Positions 48,020 through 61,293 of a stretch of 64,000 bases of DNA are shown here, piece after piece. Below the pieces are notes generated by a model that saw only the letters and a list, made by a program, of their open reading frames with translations, was not told the DNA's origin and did not search any database. Numbering within the stretch: position 1 is the first letter of the stretch; the number at the start of each line of letters is the position of its first letter. A program made the translations under genes and the position numbers. This DNA is from Syncephalis plumigaleata (Eukaryota; Zoopagomycota; Zoopagomycetes; Zoopagales; Piptocephalidaceae): assembly GCA_025201365.1 (NCBI GenBank), contig JAIXMF010000011.1:124001-188000 (forward strand), given 5' to 3'.

Positions 48020-48766
48020 TTAATCTTGCGCGTACTTTTGCGTCCATTCCTTTGCTATAATAACGAGTTAGTTAGGCGATTTGTTCTTCTGATAAGCATG
48101 TATTCGTTACCTGTATTGATGGCGGCTTGCTCGTCCTCCTTCCAGTTCTGCGCGACATCGTTGGCCAATGGATCATCAGGATTAGGCGCCGATAATAGAG
48201 CTTGAATGGACAATAGCACCGTTCGAATTTGAAGTGCTGGCGACCATTTATCTAAGAATCAGGCCAACCACACTTAGCGTAATTCGTTCATTAATTCAAC
48301 ATGGATAGCTACCTTTTAGAATATCTAGACAAATACGCCCTAGCTTGTCGATGTTTGGATGATAAATTCGCGTGAGGAAGCGTACTTTAGGCGCAGCCAT
48401 AGGATATTCCTCGGGCAGGAATAGCTCCAATTTAAATCTGCCGCCTATTCATTATCCACTCCACTCATTAGCTATAACGTATTCTACATGGATACCGGTA
48501 TTACTATTAGCTGATCAGCCCATAACGCCTACCTTCAAAAGGTGATTGCGTTGGACCGGTAATGATTACATCAAAATAACGTAAATTATCGTCATGTGGC
48601 GAGGCACTGATGCCAGGAGCAGGATCGCTGTTCAAGCGTTCGATTTCCTATGCGGTGAACGATAATAAATAGAGTAACCAGCACGATAATGCTTGTTAGA
48701 TGCTTCGTCATAATATTTGTGTGTTCTACTTTGTAGTACCTTTATGATGCGCTTGGGAATAGTCAT
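48020..48766 (-). CDS. UBC13: Ubiquitin-conjugating enzyme Ubc13
   Basis: E2 that builds K63 chains with an Mms2-type partner in DNA-damage tolerance. Minus-strand exons read [29 protein letters not shown] with [35 protein letters not shown], then [20 protein letters not shown] with the catalytic Cys, [20 protein letters not shown] with PLANDIAQNWK, and a last exon [11 protein letters not shown]. Length and motifs fit the family fully. The catalytic HPN triad is intact. The second 3-bp-scale clue is the conserved M64-like residue in EEYPMAAP, which marks Ubc13 among E2s. Confidence 0.95.
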
Positions 48767-50532
48767 GATGCTATGACTATTTAGCTTAACTACTAGAGGA
48801 ATGGAGCAGACAGGTAGACACGTACACACCAAAGTGCGTATTGAATAATGAAATGGTACAAATAGGAGTTAAAAAAGTCAAAGCTAGAACAGAGAGAGAA
48901 AGAGAGAGAGAAAGAAAGAAACGGAGGCTTGACCTTGGAAAATTGGTGTGTAGCAATGAACCTTTGAATGGGAGAGAATGGTATCATTAATGATAGGGAA
49001 TGGAAAACAATAAGCAGCATTATTTACTAGGGCAATTCAAATTCGTATTTTAGCATTATCACTTATTAACATTGGATGACTATGATTAGTATTCTACATG
49101 ATACTGATATTTCTATCCTTCTATTCTACTCTATATGAACAAAATAAAATAAAGCATTAGTAGTAATACTTTCATATGAATTATTAATAAAAGAGTAAAG
49201 CAAATTAGACTTGTTATCTTCTTTGATATTTACCGTAGATTAATGAAAGTGCGCAGTCGTCTATTTCTAATACGATATGAACATAAAGAAGTAATGAATA
49301 AACAATTATGCGTATTTTTAATCATTCATCTGTTGACAGTAGTATGATGGTGTATGTATGCTTAATGATCATTTGAAAGTACTAATAACACCATAGACAA
49401 TAATAATCCATAATGTTATTATACTATGCCGAACATTATGTCCATTTCACTTCACTATCATCGATGTAATGTCAAATATCACATATTTATTCAATAAATG
49501 AACCAGCCATTAGTGGATATTTATGTAATAGAACCATGGATTAATAGACGTAAGGGACTTGAGATATACTACACGATAGCTTCCAATAATGGAGCGTGCA
49601 TGTAATTATTATTCTGACTTGATTGTCACATTCATACAAATGTCATTCATTATCATGACATCTACATGACATGTTCATTTTTATGTCATCTATCATTGCT
49701 CATTCCATTGTCATTTGACGTGGTTGATACTGATTGCAATGCATACGACATGTCATTGAATGATCCCACATCATATGGACATGAATATGTTTGATGGTAT
49801 CTATAATGCTATACGACATTCATCCAGTTAATATGATCTATTATCATTATTGATTACGCTGTAAAACCAGCATACTTACGGTCTAATAAATCCATTCATT
49901 CATTTACATACACATGCAGTTTACTCTATCAACAGCTTCTCCAATTGCTCATAGATTTGTGTAGCACATACTGGATCCTACTAGTACACTTACTAGCAAT
50001 GCTCAACATTATATCACATCCTTTGTCACTTTACTATTTGTTGCTGAGCTATAGGCGACATTATACTATTGCAGCAAAGTTATCAATGGCATTAAATGAT
50101 ACGAAGCTTACATTGCCGTATTCACGATCATATTCGAGTAAACACAGATATTAAGCAATACATGACAATCAACTCAACATGGAATAAAGCATTCGATACT
50201 TGCATGTCAATAATAATCATCCAAGATAGCCGTAACAAACATTATGAGATGTTAGAAAACTAAAGCCGCTATTGTGATATACTTTGACCAGAGACAAGGA
50301 GCTAAACGTTTGAAAGGGAAGAGGAAGGTGAGTATTACGTATGATGTCAGTTTCTATCAAAAATACTGATGCCTACTAATTGCGGCTGATTGCATTCTAA
50401 AAAACATATTTGTTTTTTTTGCTATTTTATTTTTAAGCCAGCCAAAACATATATGCCATCATATTGGTAGACTCCTTTTCTTTGAATTACCATTGCTACA
50501 ACATCCACCAATATACTCGTATACTTATTCCT
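48767..50532. other. Long AT-rich intergenic region with a dispersed repeat
   Basis: No gene recognised in almost 1.8 kb. It holds the inverted relative of the IST1 upstream repeat (49019-49079 and 49335-49470). The middle (about 49600-49800) is dense in GTCAT/CATGAC words. A 69-codon frame at 49945-50154 has no support. Confidence 0.5.
49019..49470 (-). repeat. Intergenic dispersed repeat, copy B (upstream of UBC13), split
   Basis: Two blocks match the IST1-upstream repeat in inverted orientation: 49019-49079 (45 identical bases plus a GTCATCCAATG stretch) and 49335-49392 (about 85-90 percent), with weaker similarity to about 49440. The two blocks are adjacent in copy A but 255 bp apart here. 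Confidence 0.75.
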
Positions 50533-53256
50533 ATGGCGGATAACGAGCAAGCTTCAGTTAAACGGACCCTTGAAACCGCGGAATCCCTCGACCATAAACG
50601 TAGTCGTCCTGACGCGGTAGTACACGCCATGGAAACGGAAGCAAAAGTAGAGGTAGAAGGCGTAACTCGCGAGATAGAAGCGGGAATTATTGCGTATATC
50701 AGTAAAGAAGCACCGGGATTCTCGGCAATTATCAAGCATAGGTAAGAGTGCAATTATTAGTATTAGTATTAGTATTTAATTTGATCAACTATTTAACAAT
50801 CATTATTATGAAAGAACTCATGATTTTATGGTATTTGAAATCGATGACCAGGATCGCCCGGTCCATTTGACAGATATGACAACGTTGCCCGTGACAACCA
50901 AGGAAAAGTCTGCGGAAACATCGACGGAAACTGTAAGTATCATATAGCAATATAAACGCAAACTAATGTTAATTGTTATAGCCTAACCAAACTATCGATG
51001 TATACGAACAACTTGATGGTTATCTGGGTAAAGAAGCTTGCGAGCAGTTACGTGCCATGGTTGAAAGTAAAGGTCAGAATCCTAAGGAAGTGATGGCACC
51101 GGTAAGTTATTCTACGGTTATACACATACATCTATACGTTTACTTAGCACTGATAATGGATGGTCATTAGCCGGTAGATGATAAGGCAGCACGCGCCACT
51201 TTGCATCAATTAATTCGACAGCATCTGGGTAAAGATGTCGTGTCCGACACGCAGGATGGTGCCATTCGTATTCGTTCTCTATTTAATGTTAACCCCAGTG
51301 AGATACGTGGCGGCATTCGAGGACGTAAGCAAGGTGGCTCGCTACCGGTTTCATGGGACGAGATGCCCGGACACTATTGCGAATTTCTACTCTACAAGGA
51401 GGGAAAAGACACGATGGATGCCATTGATCATATTTGTCGGGTAACTCGGTAAGTGATAATAATCAGTTATTTTATATTGCTAGTTAATTAATACATGTGC
51501 AACTAGTTTGCATTCTAAAGTATTCTCATACGCCGGTACTAAGGATAGACAGGCGGTAACCGTGCAACGAGTGGTAGCCCATAAAGTAACAGCAGATCGA
51601 TTACTGCAAGTTAATAAGAATCGTGCCCCTGTTCGTGTGGGTAATTTCCGGTAAGTAACCTATTAATAACAATATTATCATTATTAATCATTTTCATTGT
51701 TTAGTTATGTAAAGAAAGCGTTACGATTAGGTGATCTGGGTGGTAATCGATTCGTTATTGTACTTCGGTGAGTGATATACATATACATATACATTTATAC
51801 ATTATTGCTAAATAATGAGTATAGTGATGTTAAGGGATGTAGTGAAGAGGCATTAAAGACTTCGCTTGAATCATTAGGCAAATACGGATTTATTAACTAT
51901 TACGGTATGTAATCAATTGCTTACGATAATATAATGCTGCGTATTTACTAACGAGAACATAAATCTAGGCACGCAACGATTTGGTACGGGCACCGTGTCT
52001 ACCCAAAGAATTGGCGCATCCATGTTACGATTAGACTGGGAGGATGCCACTCAACTATTACTCAATTCTGAGCCAGGAGAAGGACATGGTATAGTTATAT
52101 ATAAATACTTTTGTATATAAACGAATAACAAATATATATATATATATGTATATATTATGTGTGTGTGTGTGTGAAATAGAAAATAGTCGACCTGCATTGG
52201 CGCGCGCTCACTGGAAGGAGCATCAAGATCCGGTGGCAGCCGCCAAACTCTTCCCCAACCATTGTGTGGCGGAACGAGCATTACTCCAACATTTTGGACG
52301 TCGACCCGAGAATCGTACCGATTACTACGGAGCAGTTATGGCGGTAAGCGATAGAAATCTATCAATCACATTAATTACTTATCACAGCTTCGTTAGATGC
52401 CTATCAATATGCGTAAACTCTACGCTCATGGCTACCAGTCGTACGTGTGGAATTGCGCGGCCACCGAACGCATTCAACGCTACGGTCTAAACCCGGTAGT
52501 GGGCGATCTAGTGGTAGATCGTCAAGGAACGGCGAGTATACCAAACAATGAAGCATCGTCGATTGCAACTGATCAGAACGACGCTACTGATACGGATGAC
52601 GCTATTCCCGATGTCAATGGTCGTGATCGTATTTCATCGGTGACACAGGTAACATCGGATAATATTCATTTATATAAACCAGAGGATATCGTATTACCCT
52701 TACCCGGTCATCGTATTCAGTATCCCACCAATGAGATTGGTGCTTACATTAAAGATTTAATGGAAAAGGACGGACTAGATCCTTACAATATGGAACGTAA
52801 AGTAGAGTAAGTACCCATTCAGTATTAGTATTTTTGTATTAATACATAAAATAGCTTTATTTCTTTACCAGGCAGTTATCGTAGAGTATTAGGAGTAACA
52901 CGCGACTTACAATGGTAACGTAGACTATTACGACTATTTATTATTATAGACATTTACTCAATCTATTACTATTACTATCTAGGGAATTACTACGTTATGA
53001 TGATCCTAAATCATCGCTAGCGCTCTCGGATCTCGAACGACTCGAGGGTCATCCCGATATTCATTCAAGCGAGGGCAGATATTTGGCGGTAAGACTTGCC
53101 TTCACCTTAACGCCTGGTCAGTATGCCACCATGGCATTACGCGAGTTGATGCACCAGGACACGTCACCGGCATTCCAGTTCAATCTTAGTAAACTACACG
53201 CGCAAGAGGCAGCATCCAGCAGCAACGACGACGACATTAGCTCAACTACTAAATAA
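50533..53256 (+). CDS. PUS7: Pseudouridine synthase Pus7 (TruD family)
   Basis: Makes pseudouridine at position 13 and other sites of tRNA, U2 snRNA and mRNA. Starts MADNEQASVKRTLETAESLD. Exons then give EIEAGIIAYISKEAPGFSAI, THDFMVFEIDDQDRPVHLTD, PVSWDEMPGHYCEFLLYKEG (near the RF-K conserved N-terminal region), SYAGTKDRQAVTVQRVVAHK with the catalytic Asp, GNFRYVKKALRLGDLGGNRF, FINYYGTQRFGTGTVSTQRI (family motif), MPINMRKLYAHGYQSYVWNC, and a C-terminal YRRVLGVTRDLQWELLRYDD part. The last acceptor that keeps the frame is CCAGGCAG before TTATCG. Ends at 53256, 66 bp from the convergent MDM31 end. Confidence 0.93.
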
Positions 53257-53322
53257 ATGAACATTCTTTTATTTTATTTCTTTTTTGCTTAATAAAGTTA
53301 TTAAAATTACACAAATTATCGT

Positions 53323-56032
53323 TTAATGAGAGCCAATGAGGCCGGTGTATTCCCAGAATCCTTTGACACCGCGTGCATAATCAACGACACTAATTAGATT
53401 ACGCGTTACGCTTTGTAATCCCCAGAGACCGACGCGTTTTAAACGTCGATTACGCTCACGTTCGTCGGTGGTCAATTGGACGAGGGCACGTCCCACTTGT
53501 TCGGAAATCGTGTCAACGAGGCCACTTTCATAAACGGTCCAGGAACCGTCGAATTCATTCTACAACAATGACATACGCAAATAATGTTTAGTTTATCTAT
53601 CTATCCATTATGTAAACTATTACTTACCAAATCAATACCAATTGAACATCGTACGGGAATACACGTGCGATGCCAGTTCATATAAGCTACTACCGGACGA
53701 ATGAGTGCGTTATTTAGGTAGGAAATATCCTCGGCCACCAAGGGTACAGATGCTTTTACGTTGTTGAATCGTACACCCAAATCAATAATTAACTTTGAAT
53801 GATTGCTACTATTACTATTATTATTATTACTCAAGGATGGTGCAGGTACTACAGGTCGTATCTTAGTCGCAGTAGAACGTATAATCGTGGCAACTAGATC
53901 ATCGTGGAATGCACCGATATGTTTACGAGCTGCAGCCATGGCATCGATACGCTCCACCCATTCAGTGAGTAGTTGCCCAATAAGATCCTCATCAGATTCA
54001 ATAGGGAATGTGATATGCGCCGATATATCAACGGTAGCCGAGGTAATCCAACCAAATGGACCGGTAACACCTGCATTTAAATGATCGATATTGATACCGT
54101 CTATTCGTAATTCTGACTATTATATACAGAAATAATAAAATATAATCAATCTATGACATATATATATAATACTAGTCTACTTACCATACGTTGTTCAGGC
54201 TGTTGCTGCTGCTCATCATTACTAAATGAATCAGTCAAGGATGCTTCCGATAAAGTAGCAGATCGTTGTGCTCGATGCATACTGAATAGACATTCGTCAA
54301 ATACGCCCACCACCGAATCGGCACATAATAAATCGTAGAATAGCCATTGTTTACGTAATCGTGGTACGTGTGCTGATATGACAGACATTTTAAATGGTCT
54401 AAATCCACCCGGTTGAATGATAGTAACTAGTAGATCATTCACCGAGAATGAATTCAACTCAAAATCACCTGGTTGACTAGGATGACGATGTTCAGCGGGA
54501 ACATAAGGAACATCTTGATCCCAGAATACATGACTTCGATCTAGTAATTGAACTTGTAAATACACAGTCTAATCAAATAGATAAATAATGCTTCACTTAC
54601 CAATTGTACCACGTATACCACTCACGCTTACATGTTCAAGTAGTCCTTTACCTATTATCATAATCATCATAATCATCATCATTATTTAGTATATCAATGC
54701 ATTATCACTACTACTACTAGTGTACTTGCCATCAAACCATCGCATCATATTTAAGGTTACTTCCACTTGATCAACGGTTAAACGAAACATAGTTAGATTT
54801 GTATCTAGTACTGTATCCTCCGATGTAGTCTCCTGTTCCTCTAGTGGACTTGCTACAACAATGCCATAACTTGTTTCTCGCTCGAGACTTGATGCATGCG
54901 TGCTTGTTCCATCAGTGACATAGACTAATTCTGTGGGATCTGACATTAACATTGAATCTACTTTCTCATTACTCGTCTTGTTCGATGTCGTCTTTTTCTG
55001 TTGTGTAGTTGCACTAGTGGCAGTGGCAGTGGTAACAGATCGTTGCTGCGGTCCACGGGATAGTACGACATTACGTAGACGAATCTTGCCATCACGCCAA
55101 TTCGGTACGATTGCCGATTCGAATACAAATTGTACGCCCGTTTCATAGGTGAGATACTCGCCCACTCGTTGTGCGATAAACTCTTGGAATTGTAGACTAT
55201 TGGCCAGGGCAAGTAGTAGACTAGCAAATGTCGTGGTACCAACAAGTATAAACGCGGCATTCGACATGAATATCCAGCTGAACAACGCCAGAATATCATC
55301 AATACTCCAGGGTCGATGTCGTTTCATTAGCGTATACTTGATATGTGCATAAAGTCGTGGAAAGAATCCGTGTATATCCTTGACTGTATCATGACGTGTT
55401 GGTATCGGTGGTGGTGATGGTGGTAGTCGTAGTTTAACAGAACCTGAATAACTTGGTCCTTGTCTAGTAGGTTTATCTTCTGATCCAATATGATTACTAT
55501 GATTGCCGTTATAGTATCGATCCTGTCGATGTAATAATTGTGACAATGATTGACATGAATATCTCTTTTGTTTCTTTAATAATGTTGCTATAGAATGACG
55601 ATTGTAAATGATAGAGTGTCGACTATTACTATTACTATTACTACTATTACTATTATTAGTGACTACAGTTGAATAAGAGGCTATGCTTGAATTATGACGT
55701 AATCGTATAGCTTGCATAGTGGAATGCTTTTGCCAATGTTGTTCTCGCAAAGAGACATTTCGATGTAGTATCGACCATAGAAGACTGTGCTCGTGTGATC
55801 CACGAGAATTACTGGCAGCTGCTGAATATTGCACCGCCTTCACTGCTTGTTCTTCTGTACATTGCGCTAATCCAGCTATAGTTGTATTCTGACTGCCATA
55901 GTATAGAAAACCACCAGGTGCCAAACTATGAGCAACCGTGGAACGACTTAGACGTGCGCGTAGTCGTTGATATTGCAGTTGTCGTGTTTCTATGGCTTGT
56001 TGTATTCGCAAACGGATTCTGGCCAAGATCAT
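53323..56032 (-). CDS. MDM31: Mitochondrial inner-membrane protein Mdm31
   Basis: Needed for mitochondrial shape and lipid (cardiolipin) homeostasis in yeast. Start chosen at 56032 (MILARIRLRIQQAIETRQLQ); the frame is open 18 codons further up. After a variable Ser-rich region, the signature core appears: RPWSIDDILALFSWIFMSNA, a membrane helix (FILVGTTTFASLLLALANSL), VGEYLTYETGVQFVFESAIV, PNWRDGKIRLRNVVLSRGP. Later exons: FDGKGLLEHVSVSGIRGTI, then FWDQDVPYVPAEHRHPSQPG, FRPFKMSVISAHVPRLRKQW, and the end YARGVKGFWEYTGLIGSH. The first intron (from 54729 downward) begins GCAAGT, a GC-AG intron; phase and protein match support it. Confidence 0.9.
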
Positions 56033-56290
56033 AGTATATGATAAGAGGTGAACGTAGCAATAGAAATAAGAATATTCATATGACAAAAAAATAACACAAA
56101 AAAGGAAGTTTAAGAAGGTTTGTTCAACGAGAAAGAAAGTGTAGATATCATTGAAATAGTGCGTAATTTATTGTGATGATGATTACTATTTTTTAACATA
56201 ACGTTCAAAATGGCTAATGACTACTGTTCTAGACTTGCCCAGTACAAAAATTAACAACAACAACAACAACAACAGTAATACTAGCAGTGA

Positions 56291-58738
56291 TTACACTCTA
56301 CGTGACTTTGATTTCTTACTACCTGTACCTCGTTGAATGGCAAGCATATCGTCTTCAATATCTGATGTTGAAGCACCAAAGTTAAGTGGAGTCAATTGAG
56401 GTCGTGGTCCTCGTTTGGCTTTTTGCTCAGTGGGTGCACCACGAGTCTGTCCCTTTTTACGTAGAGCACGCGTATTATGAGCACGCGTCGAACTCATACC
56501 GTAAGCATCGTAAGGTAAGTCGACATTGACATCCATGGCGTCCTTTTCCTCCCTTAATTTTCGTCGTCTCTCCTCTAGATCTTGTAGTAGACGATCACGT
56601 AATTCATCAAGATCTTTCTGTCAACGTAAGCAAGCATTAGTCATAAGAATAAAATATTCATTGATATCATTCAAGTGATACTTGCCTGATACTCGTTCTC
56701 TGCTTGTTCACTTTCAATGGCGTACAATTGCTCTGCTGTTTGTAATTGATAATCACGTAGTAATTCCGCACATTCAATGGATTCATCACGTTGACGTGCA
56801 AGTTCACTAAGCTTCTCTTGGAATTCATCATGTGTACCTAGTGTAGTAAATTGGATGAGCTTATATGAATCATATCAGTGCAATAATAGCAATATCTAAC
56901 ATACCATCTAATAGTTTTCGCAACTCTGTCTTGTATTGTAAACTCTTATCATGATATATTCTATAGAATAATGATTAGTGTATTGTTATTATATCAATAT
57001 TATGTATATACTCTACTTACCCCTCCTTATTTTCTATAAATGTCGTATAAATACGAGTGAGACTCTCGTGAATCATTCTACGACGACGATCTCGTTTATT
57101 TTCTGATCTACCAGTATCATCTAATAGTCACATTGTTAATCATCGAATAAATCAATAATTATACGTAGAATACTAACCATCAGAAATACCGTCCATCATA
57201 TCAACTGGTACACCACGTACAGTATCACCGACCATAGAAAGTCTTCGCTGTTGTTGTTGCTGTTGTGCTGCAACTACAGCGGCAGCAGCAGCAGATGATG
57301 ATGCCGATTGTGGTGGCAATGACTGATGATGATGATGATGCTGTGCTTGTTGTAAGGCTTGTTGTTGCGATGATGGTACTTGATGATGTGAATGATGGTG
57401 AGGATGATGATGTGCGTGATGATGAAGTGGTTGCTGCTGCTGTTGTTGTTGTTGTTGTGGTGTATGATCCACCATAGTTACACTTCCACTTGAATGAATC
57501 GAATGAGCCTGATGTTGTGTAGAGTGTGGCATTGTAGCAGTAGCAGTTGTAGCAGTAGATGGTTGTTGTTGTTGTTGTTGTTGCTGTTGCGAATGATGAT
57601 GATGATGATGTGGCTGAGATGCCGTTAAATGATGATGATGATGATGGTGCTGATAATGATGATAATGTGGTTGGGCTGCTTGATAAGCATCGGGATTGTT
57701 TGATGTTGTCATTGCACCATCTTGTTGTGATAGCGTATGCGTAGTAGCATTAGTAGGATTACTGGTGGTAGCAGCAGCAGCAGTACGATGTGCACGAACA
57801 GGTTCCAAACGATTAGATACATTGGCACTACCACCTACATCATAGCCATAGCCATCCTCTCTCATTGATGTTGCATGTCCGGGTATAGGTGCAGCTGATT
57901 GTACCATATGTGAATGTGGATAACCATAAGAGCCGTAACTTGGATTGTACCATCGTTCTTGTATAGGAGATTGTGCTATAGTCGATGGATTAGCTTGTAC
58001 ATTATTACTTGTAGGTGCACCACCACTACCTGCAGATGGATGTGGATATCCATGAGAAATAGAATGAGATCGTGAATGAGAATGTGTGTGCATATGCATA
58101 TTATCAGAATGTGAAGGTGGTGGTAGTGTAGATGGATAACCAGCACTACTCGTGTTGTTGTTGTTGTTGTTACCCATATTAGTTACAGATGGATTACTAC
58201 CATTACTGGTAGTATAAGGTGCAGCAGTAGCAGCAGAGGGTTGTTGTTGTTGTGATGGAACACTAGAATGATGGGCATGTCCCGTATGATGATGCGAAGC
58301 ATGTCCATGATGCTGCGGTGTCGTGTGAGGATGATGATGATGATGATGCTGATTTGAAGTATGAGATATAGACGAAGGTGTTGTCGTGTAGGCTGCATTA
58401 GATCCTGATGCTTCCGTGTAACGTGCTACAGATGAAGAGGCTCCCGTTATTGATGTTGATGCAGCCGTAGGAACTACACCCGCGGGATGATGAGCCAATG
58501 CATGTGACGAGGGATTCTGATCACCACCTGGATAATGAAGAGAAGACATGTTGGAAGTAGTCAAGGAGCTAGTTTTAACTATTGGTGGGATGGCTGAAAC
58601 AAGTGACGGTGAATGGTATGAATAGGTAAAAGCGCTGTTATGAGGCAAAGAATGCTCGCTATTATTAGTGGCAAGCGTGTTGGAAGAGTTGTAGTTCAAA
58701 TGATGATGCGATCCTATATCATAGGGCGATGGTAGCAT
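56291..58738 (-). CDS. SDS3: Sds3/BRMS1-domain protein with long low-complexity N-terminus
   Basis: Subunit of the Rpd3L/Sin3 histone deacetylase complex by family. The first exon (57178-58738) is about 520 residues of Ser, Asn, His and Gln runs (His octets, Gln octets and nonets). Then come the recognisable Sds3 parts: RSENKRDRRRRMIHESLTRI, YHDKSLQYKTELRKLLDG, THDEFQEKLSELARQRDESI, LLRDYQLQTAEQLYAIESEQ and a coiled coil DELRDRLLQDLEERRRKLRE. The basic tail ends TGSKKSKSRRV. Sds3 normally has only a short N-terminus, so either this is a lineage extension or two genes are joined; the exon phases join cleanly. GAATTGCCCTAT lies 25 bp before the ATG. Confidence 0.8.
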
Positions 58739-59692
58739 GTCCTACTACTACTACTATATCTATAGGGCAATTCTATTAGCGTACATGATGGAGTGGATAA
58801 GGTTTTAGAGTAATTGCAAGCAAGCAAGCAAGCAAACAAACAAACAATAGGCTATATTTGCCGTGATTGCTGTGCATCGTGGTGTCTCCATAAATCTTGG
58901 AAACTCATCCGCAACACAAGTCATAGCATATAGCATGTATGCTCTCGTTTAATAAACCGCTTTTTAGCCATCTACTTGCCTTGGTATTGCAAATCAGGCA
59001 GCTTTCAATATGACAGTTGCTGCGATACGCAATAATAGTCAATATTGAGTGGCGTAGCGTATATTAAACCAATGTAACAATCGAGCGACGTGCTATTTCG
59101 CACTAACAGTCTAAATACGCGTTCAAGCCTATCGTTCCTTAACTTAACGAGAAAGAAAATATTCAAGGAACAATTGAGAAGGAAGAGAAAGAAAGAAGGA
59201 AATAAAGTGGCACCGACCGTTTTCTACCGTGGCACACTTGACCTCGTTTAATGTTAAAAAAATGACGGTTGCTGAGAAGGAGGAGAGCACAATCGACAAT
59301 AACACCACAGCACAGCATTAATAGAGAGCGAGCGAGTGCCATAATCGTTTAGTGCAGTATCAGGCAGCAGGTATCGATTAACCTAATTACACTACTCAGG
59401 AGATCGGATGGATTCGAATTGTATCTTATGTATTGTCACGATGGAAATGACTCGATTGAAGCCGCATTGTTATTTTTTCTTATTTTATGCATTGATGAAC
59501 GATTGATTGTCTATGTGTACGCGTATACGATCGTTCTACTTTTCTTTTCGTTACTTTCAGTAGTTATACGTCCTGAACCATACTCACCTAACTACTAGGT
59601 ATCAAGAGAAAGAGAGAGAGCCTGTTTTCCTTTCTCGAACCCCTTGTCGTTATTAATACCTAACCCACACTGATTAGACGTCATCGTTATCA
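58739..59692. other. Divergent intergenic region between SDS3-like and RRP46 genes
   Basis: No gene. GCAAGCAAGCAAGCAAACAA tandem (about 58818-58845), and a GAGCGAGCGAG stretch near 59325. The GAATTGCCCTA motif lies at 58763-58774 on the minus strand. Confidence 0.4.
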
Positions 59693-60667
59693 ATGAGTAC
59701 TTCTCGCCAAGACGGTAGGACAGCAACACAGCTACGTCCCTTGGGTGCGTCGCAGGGAGCGCTAACCCGTGCGGACGGTGCAGTACGGTTTAGTTTTGGC
59801 GACAGTATAACTATATGCTCGGTCAATGGACCAATGGAGGCAAAGCTTAAGGAGGAGCAACTGGATCGTGCAACGATTGAAGTACAATATCGACCTGTCA
59901 CCGGATTACCTGGTAAGTTATGTTGCTAGTAGCTATAAGCAACATCAATACTAGAATAGCATAATAAACGCCTAACGATACATATATATGCAGGTGTACG
60001 AGCTAAGGTCGTTGAAGCGGCGATTCGTGATGTAGCAGAGGCATCGATACTGACAAATCAGCATCCGCGTACTTTAATCCAAATAACGGCACAGAACCTA
60101 AATGAAGCAGGCTCAGTAAGTGTGAATAACTAGGCTTAGATGGTGTTTATTCTAACAGACATTGTAATTGTTTATTTGCTTTTTAAACAAAAAGTTAATG
60201 GCTACTACGTTGAATGCTACTGCAATGGCCCTATTAAACGCCGGTCTTCCATTGCGTAGTATTCCCGCAGCCATTACATGTGCTATTACAGCAGAGGGAG
60301 AAGTGTGGATTGATCCAACGGCAGAGGAGGAAGCGGTAAGTAAAGGCAGCCGGAATCAAACCGACTAGTTTCTTATGAACTTCAATGAGGATAGATGGCG
60401 AGATCTATTCATACCATGGCATTTGTACAAGAAAAGCATCAACTCATATTTATAGAATCGACTGGACAATACACCGAGGAACAGGTAGGGTTTGCATTTG
60501 TGTTATAAGCAAGACTAGCTAATCATAGTCAACCATGCGTGCTTCATTAGTTACAAGCATGTCACGATTTATGTCGAGCTGGTGCCGATAAAGTATACGC
60601 GTTTTATCGTGTTGCTCTAGAGAGAAAATTGGCAGAAGAAGGATTGGTCGTGGAATCGAGTGCATAA
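59693..60667 (+). CDS. RRP46: Exosome subunit Rrp46 (RNase PH fold)
   Basis: One of the six ring proteins of the RNA exosome; catalytically inactive in eukaryotes. Starts MSTSRQDGRTATQLRPLGAS, then GSVNGP-type core (SITICSVNGPMEAKLKEEQL), VRAKVVEAAIRDVAEASILT with HPRTLIQITAQNLNEAGS, an exon with LNATAMALLNAGLPLRSIPA and ITCAITAEGEVWIDPTAEEE, MAFVQEKHQLIFIESTGQY, and a last exon QACHDLCRAGADKVYAFYR. Five short introns, all GT-AG. The order matches Rrp46 rather than Rrp41, since the longer N-terminal RPDGR motif is replaced by a QDGRT-TQLRPL sequence. Confidence 0.9.
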
Positions 60668-60795
60668 TTAATCACTACTACTATTACTATTATTACTATG
60701 ATCATTTACTTAATCCTATAGTCTATTCGATAAATCTTATGAACTAAATGGTCTTCATTTATTAGATTCAACTACTGCACTAGAATGTATTCATA

Positions 60796-61293
60796 ACTAG
60801 GCATCATTAGTTGACGTCGTCGTTTCTTTCTGTCGTTGCAATAATGCTTTCTTCATATTCCCTATATACTATCGTAAGTTGCTAATTCCTAGATAGTCGT
60901 ATCACTTACTAGGAATACTTCTACTCGTGAGCTTTGTTCGTCAACTTCACTCCATCGTGTTTGCATACGTGTCAATGCTTGTGGACTAGGCTGCCAAAGT
61001 GCACTATGTCCCGTACTAGCAAAATAATAATAATAATAAAAGTTAGAACTAGTCATATGCGTAGCCCGATAGAGTAGTGCCTACTTTTCGTCAGACTCGA
61101 CATAGTCACGTAGAATCTCGCTATATTCCACTAGCATTGCCTAGGATAATAATAACATGATAGAATAGAATTAGGAAGATACAGATTGATAGTTGTTAAA
61201 CGAGTATACTGTACCTCAAATGATTTACGAATCTCTCCAACAGTCAGCAGTAATTGCTGTTGCTCCGCGTTGGTTGTTACGCTTACATTCATA
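60796..61293 (-). CDS. Small helical protein of unknown function, about 103 residues
   Basis: Four short exons on the minus strand join in phase. They begin MNVSVTTNAEQQQLLLTVGE at 61293, then AMLVEYSEILRDYVESDE, GHSALWQPSPQALTRMQTRW with SEVDEQSSRVEVF, and the end YIGNMKKALLQRQKETTTST at 60796. It is predicted to be mostly helical and acidic in the middle, a pattern of small subunits of kinetochore, BLOC or tether complexes. I recognise no specific family. It is divergent from the MOSC gene with only 126 bp between the starts. Confidence 0.55.

Noticed and set aside
57265-57744. Asp/Val-rich plus-strand frames opposite the SDS3-like first exon
   Set aside because: Antisense shadows of CAT/CAG repeats coding His and Gln runs.
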